Of a stretch of 64,000 nucleotides of DNA, positions 61,399 through 64,000 are shown piece after piece. A program made the translations under genes and the position numbers. Location of the stretch: the NCBI RefSeq assembly GCF_042680125.1, contig NZ_JBHTNY010000003.1. One strand, given 5' to 3'. The DNA comes from Robinsoniella peoriensis (GTDB taxonomy: Bacteria; Bacillota; Clostridia; Lachnospirales; Lachnospiraceae). Numbering within the stretch: position 1 is the stretch's first letter; each line of letters opens with the position of its first letter. The notes below the pieces were generated by a model. It had not been told where the DNA came from. It searched no databases and saw nothing but the letters and a program-made list of their open reading frames with translations.

Positions 61399-62283
61399 TT
61401 ATGCAACAAGATCCGTTTCTTTTTCCGTATCCGGATCCGCTTCTTTTTCAACTGCTGAATTTATTACTTCATCCGGTACTGTTATTTTTTCAACTTCTCC
61501 AAAAGATCCAAACTTTAAATCAAACGTACATTTATCACATTTAAATTCTACATCCACTTCGCCGGTATCCGACCCTTTCATAGACTCAAGCATCATGGAT
61601 TTCATATCCAGACTCATTTTAACCGGTTTTTTCTCTTTTTTGGAAATATAGATTTCAACCGGAAGTTCCATTTTCGTCCAATCAGCTTCTCCCATTAACT
61701 TCGTGGAATCATCCATGATACTAAGAGCTGCTTTAATCATCGTTTCTAATGCTTCTCCGTCTAAGGTTCCTTTTAATGCATAACATTCTACTCCGTCAAC
61801 GTCTTGTGTTTTCTCTTCCAGTTCCAGATCTCCCGCTAATTTCTGAACTTCTCCGAAATCATAAGATTTGATCATTTCATCAATATCTCCACTGATTTCT
61901 TTCTGCCATTCACCTTCATCTAATTTCGAGTAGGAAACGGTATTATCCCCATCTTTGGCAGTATACATTTGCATATTCATTTCCTGATTCATCCCCAGCA
62001 TATCTAACGTTATAGCCCCTTCACCATAAATCACCTGGGGATTGGTATTTACTTTCATGCCCATATCCATATTCATTTTAATATCCAGGGTGATTCCCTG
62101 AACACTGCCGCCCGCCTGCAGATCCATTATCATATCCAGCTTATAATTTTCTTCTTTAGACATATTCTCTGACATGGATTTTAAAAGCGTCTCTGAAGTT
62201 ACCTTGCCGCATCCTGCCATACTAAAAGCCAGAATTCCTCCTCCCAGTACAACACATCCCCGTTTCCACAATTTCTTCTTCAT
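61399..62283 (-). CDS. Lipoprotein, DUF6612/LppX-like
   Basis: 294 residues. Lipoprotein signal with lipobox FSMAGC (Cys about 25). The mature part is rich in Met and beta strands (MIMDLQAGGSVQGITLDIKM; MNMDMGMKVN), like the half-barrel LolA/LppX folds that carry hydrophobic ligands; the tail is acidic. It is a single gene convergent with the HPr-like gene. Ligand unknown. Confidence 0.75.
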   Translation of the reverse strand: MKKKLWKRGCVVLGGGILAFSMAGCGKVTSETLLKSMSENMSKEENYKLDMIMDLQAGGSVQGITLDIKMNMDMGMKVNTNPQVIYGEGAITLDMLGMNQEMNMQMYTAKDGDNTVSYSKLDEGEWQKEISGDIDEMIKSYDFGEVQKLAGDLELEEKTQDVDGVECYALKGTLDGEALETMIKAALSIMDDSTKLMGEADWTKMELPVEIYISKKEKKPVKMSLDMKSMMLESMKGSDTGEVDVEFKCDKCTFDLKFGSFGEVEKITVPDEVINSAVEKEADPDTEKETDLVA

Positions 62284-62480
62284 ACTTTTGCCTCCTTTTC
62301 AACAACGATTTTGACTTGCTCCCTCATGTATCCATACATACTTCAACGCTTAACGTATATAGATTATATTAATGGAATAACGAAAAAATCGCAATACTTT
62401 TTTATAAATCAACATAAAACGCAAAAAAACCGCTGCTCCGGCATGTACTAATCTGCCAAAGCAACGGTAAATTTATTATC

Positions 62481-63653
62481 TTAGTGATGGAAGAAACGAA
62501 TACCTGTCATTGCCATCGCAATTCCATATTTATCACAGGTGTCAATTACATTGTCATCTCTTACAGAACCACCGGCCTGCGCTACAAACTTAACACCGCT
62601 CTTATGTGCTCTCTCAATATTATCACCAAATGGGAAAAATGCATCAGACCCCAGTGCTACATTGTCCATTGTCTTCAGCCATTCCACTTTTTCTTCTTTT
62701 GTCAAAGGTTCCGGTTTCACAGAAAATACTGCTTCCCACATGCCATCACGCAATACATCATCGTAATCGTCTGATACATAAACATCAATAGCGTTGTCTC
62801 TGTCAGCTCTTCTTACACCTTCTTTAAATGGAAGGTTCAGTACTTTTGCGTGCTGTCTTAAATACCATACATCTGCTTTATTGCCTGCTAGTCTGGTACA
62901 GTGTACTCTGGACTGCTGTCCGGCACCTACGCCAATTGCCTGTCCGTCTTTTACATAGCAAACAGAATTGGACTGTGTATATTTTAAAGTAATCAGTGAT
63001 ATCAATAAATCTCTTTTTGCTGCTGCCGACATATCTTTTACCTGAGTCGGAATGTTCTGAAGCATTTCTTCATTCAACGCAATATTATTTCTTCCCTGCT
63101 CAAATGTGATTCCAAAAATATCTTTTGTTTCCTGTACAGCCGGTACGTAGTTAGGATCCATCTGGATAACTACATAATTTCCGCCCTTTTTCGCTTTCAG
63201 GATTTCTAAAGCTTTTTCAGAGTAAGAAGGTGCAATAATACCATCGGATACTTCTCGTTTAATATATAATGCGGTTGCTTCATCACATTCATCTGACAGT
63301 GCTGCAAAATCTCCATAAGAAGACATTCTGTCTGCGCCTCTTGCACGGATATATGCAGTAGAAGCTTCTGTTAACGGACAGCCTTCCACAAAATAGATTT
63401 TTTTCATCGTTTCATCAAGGGGTTCTGCAACGGCTGCTCCTGCCGGGCTGACATGCTTGAAAGAAGCTGCTGCTACCATTCCTGTTGCAGCTTTTAATTC
63501 CTTTACTAACTGCCAGCTGTTAAAAGCATCCATAAGATTTATGTACCCTGGTCTGCCGTTTAAAATCTTGATCGGGAGTTCTCCCTCTTTCATAAAAATC
63601 TTAGCTGGTTTCTGATTTGGGTTACAACCGTACTTTAATTCGAATTCTTTCAT
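62481..63653 (-). CDS. purH: AICAR transformylase (PurH C-terminal activity only)
   Basis: 390 residues starting MKEFELKYGCNPNQKP. It contains only the phosphoribosylaminoimidazole-carboxamide formyltransferase half: the catalytic Lys-His in SFKHVSPAG and the C-terminal AMAMTGIRFFHH are present, while the N-terminal IMP cyclohydrolase domain is absent. This short form is known in Clostridia, which encode cyclohydrolase separately. It is preceded by a ZTP-type riboswitch, as expected for a formyl-folate-dependent purine step. The ATG at 63653 follows AAAAGGAG. Confidence 0.92.
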   Translation of the reverse strand: MKEFELKYGCNPNQKPAKIFMKEGELPIKILNGRPGYINLMDAFNSWQLVKELKAATGMVAAASFKHVSPAGAAVAEPLDETMKKIYFVEGCPLTEASTAYIRARGADRMSSYGDFAALSDECDEATALYIKREVSDGIIAPSYSEKALEILKAKKGGNYVVIQMDPNYVPAVQETKDIFGITFEQGRNNIALNEEMLQNIPTQVKDMSAAAKRDLLISLITLKYTQSNSVCYVKDGQAIGVGAGQQSRVHCTRLAGNKADVWYLRQHAKVLNLPFKEGVRRADRDNAIDVYVSDDYDDVLRDGMWEAVFSVKPEPLTKEEKVEWLKTMDNVALGSDAFFPFGDNIERAHKSGVKFVAQAGGSVRDDNVIDTCDKYGIAMAMTGIRFFHH

Positions 63654-63716
63654 CACTGTTACACTCCTTTTCATGCTAGAGCGTGCTTATAAATTGCTCT
63701 ATGGTTAATATTTGAT

Positions 63717-63808
63717 AAAAAAGAGCCTACTACCCGGGCTCTCTGCCCAGACGGTCGGCTCATTATCATTATACTTCATGTGGTTAATTCCACTTCCGTC
63801 AGTCGTAT
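63717..63808 (-). ncRNA. ZTP (pfl) riboswitch upstream of purH
   Basis: Minus-strand transcript with the conserved ZTP-aptamer pieces in order: CGACTGACGGAAGTGG, a GTGG/CCAC hairpin, AATGATAATGAG, then GCCGACCGTCTGGGCA. A terminator (GAGCC with GGCTC, six T at 63717-63722) follows. ZTP riboswitches sense 10-formyl-THF shortage through ZTP/AICAR and turn on purH-type genes. Its start is about 60 bases from the purH ATG. Confidence 0.85.
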
Positions 63809-63818
63809 AACTAAAATC

Positions 63819-63847
63819 AACATAACATTTTTTACTGTAGATGTCAA
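63819..63847 (-). promoter_or_regulatory. Promoter of the purH riboswitch transcript
   Basis: TTGACA (63842-63847), 17 bases, TATGTT (63819-63824) on the minus strand, just upstream of the aptamer. Confidence 0.75.
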
Positions 63848-63899
63848 GAGCTTTTTCGGTATTTTCAGGTTCTTTCCCACTGTTGCAGATCTATGAATA

Positions 63900-64000
63900 T
63901 TATTTCCCCTGGATTAATGCCTCTAGCTGTTCATCAGACAGACCCGTCTCTTTCAGAATATATTCTCTTGGTTTTTGTTCCAGCAAGGTCTTTCTCAATC
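63900..64000 (-). CDS. Partial gene, C-terminal 33 residues
   Basis: The minus frame entering from the window edge reads KTLLEQKPREYILKETGLSD ... EALIQGK and stops at 63900. Codon use looks coding, with a helical, charged composition. Too short to recognise a family. It would lie upstream of purH on the same strand. Confidence 0.5.
   Translation of the reverse strand, partial: LRKTLLEQKPREYILKETGLSDEQLEALIQGK

Overview
The window reads as chromosome from an anaerobic, spore-forming, gut-type Lachnospiraceae (Clostridia; Blautia / Ruminococcus gnavus-like). The evidence is low-to-moderate GC, AGGAGG ribosome sites, TTGACA/TATAAT promoters, cotJABC spore-coat genes, a half-length PurH behind a ZTP-type leader, BioY with BirA boxes, YesM/YesN two-component genes and a bacterial microcompartment (BMC) locus. 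Genus is an inference.

Layout. 1-4.6 kb: sugar ABC transporter (two permeases and a lipoprotein) divergent from its LacI-type regulator, with two matching palindromic operators. 4.6-5.8 kb: bioY with two BirA boxes around its promoter, and a YbaK-type deacylase. 5.9-6.2 kb: four tandem 55-bp repeats and a terminator. 6.2-14.4 kb: an eleven-gene BMC operon on the minus strand (aldolase, CoA-acylating aldehyde dehydrogenase, alcohol dehydrogenase, four hexameric shell proteins, PduL, vertex protein, PduS-like flavo-iron-sulphur protein, trimeric shell protein). It has its own promoter and terminator but no diol dehydratase or glycyl-radical enzyme. 14.6-25.2 kb: diguanylate cyclase, ABC-F ATPase, a short lipoprotein, cotJABC, a zinc-phospholipase-like protein, and carAB behind an unidentified structured leader RNA. 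25.7-31.9 kb: a GNAT remnant, a HTH-DUF3990 toxin-like operon with MerR and DUF554 genes, a MITE-like palindrome, and MATE/AraC. 31.9-35.7 kb: two WYL-domain genes, a tRNA-like RNA and a slipin gene. 35.9-42.7 kb: a SpoIID-like protein, then the pyrH-frr-uppS-cdsA-dxr-rseP cluster. 43-45.5 kb: a three-gene surface-protein cluster. 45.6-50.3 kb: LysR, an ANT(6)-like adenylyltransferase behind a 20 x 15-bp minisatellite, a YgjP-type peptidase, DUF2284, an integrase-like protein without its catalytic triad, and a YfcE-type phosphoesterase. 50.6-55.2 kb: YesN, solute-binding lipoprotein, YesM. 55.6-64 kb: a TetR-controlled DUF2871 operon, an M23 peptidase, an ABC exporter, an HPr-fold protein without His15, a lipoprotein, and purH with its ZTP riboswitch.

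How it works together. The BMC operon is organised to confine lactaldehyde- or propionaldehyde-type chemistry. Its aldolase, both dehydrogenases and PduL all carry encapsulation-peptide-like helices, so the missing dehydratase is either encoded elsewhere or not used. The WYL/tRNA-like/slipin group and the HTH-DUF3990 operon are the best candidates for under-described stress or defence modules. All functional statements come from reading the sequence and recalling family features; no database search was run.
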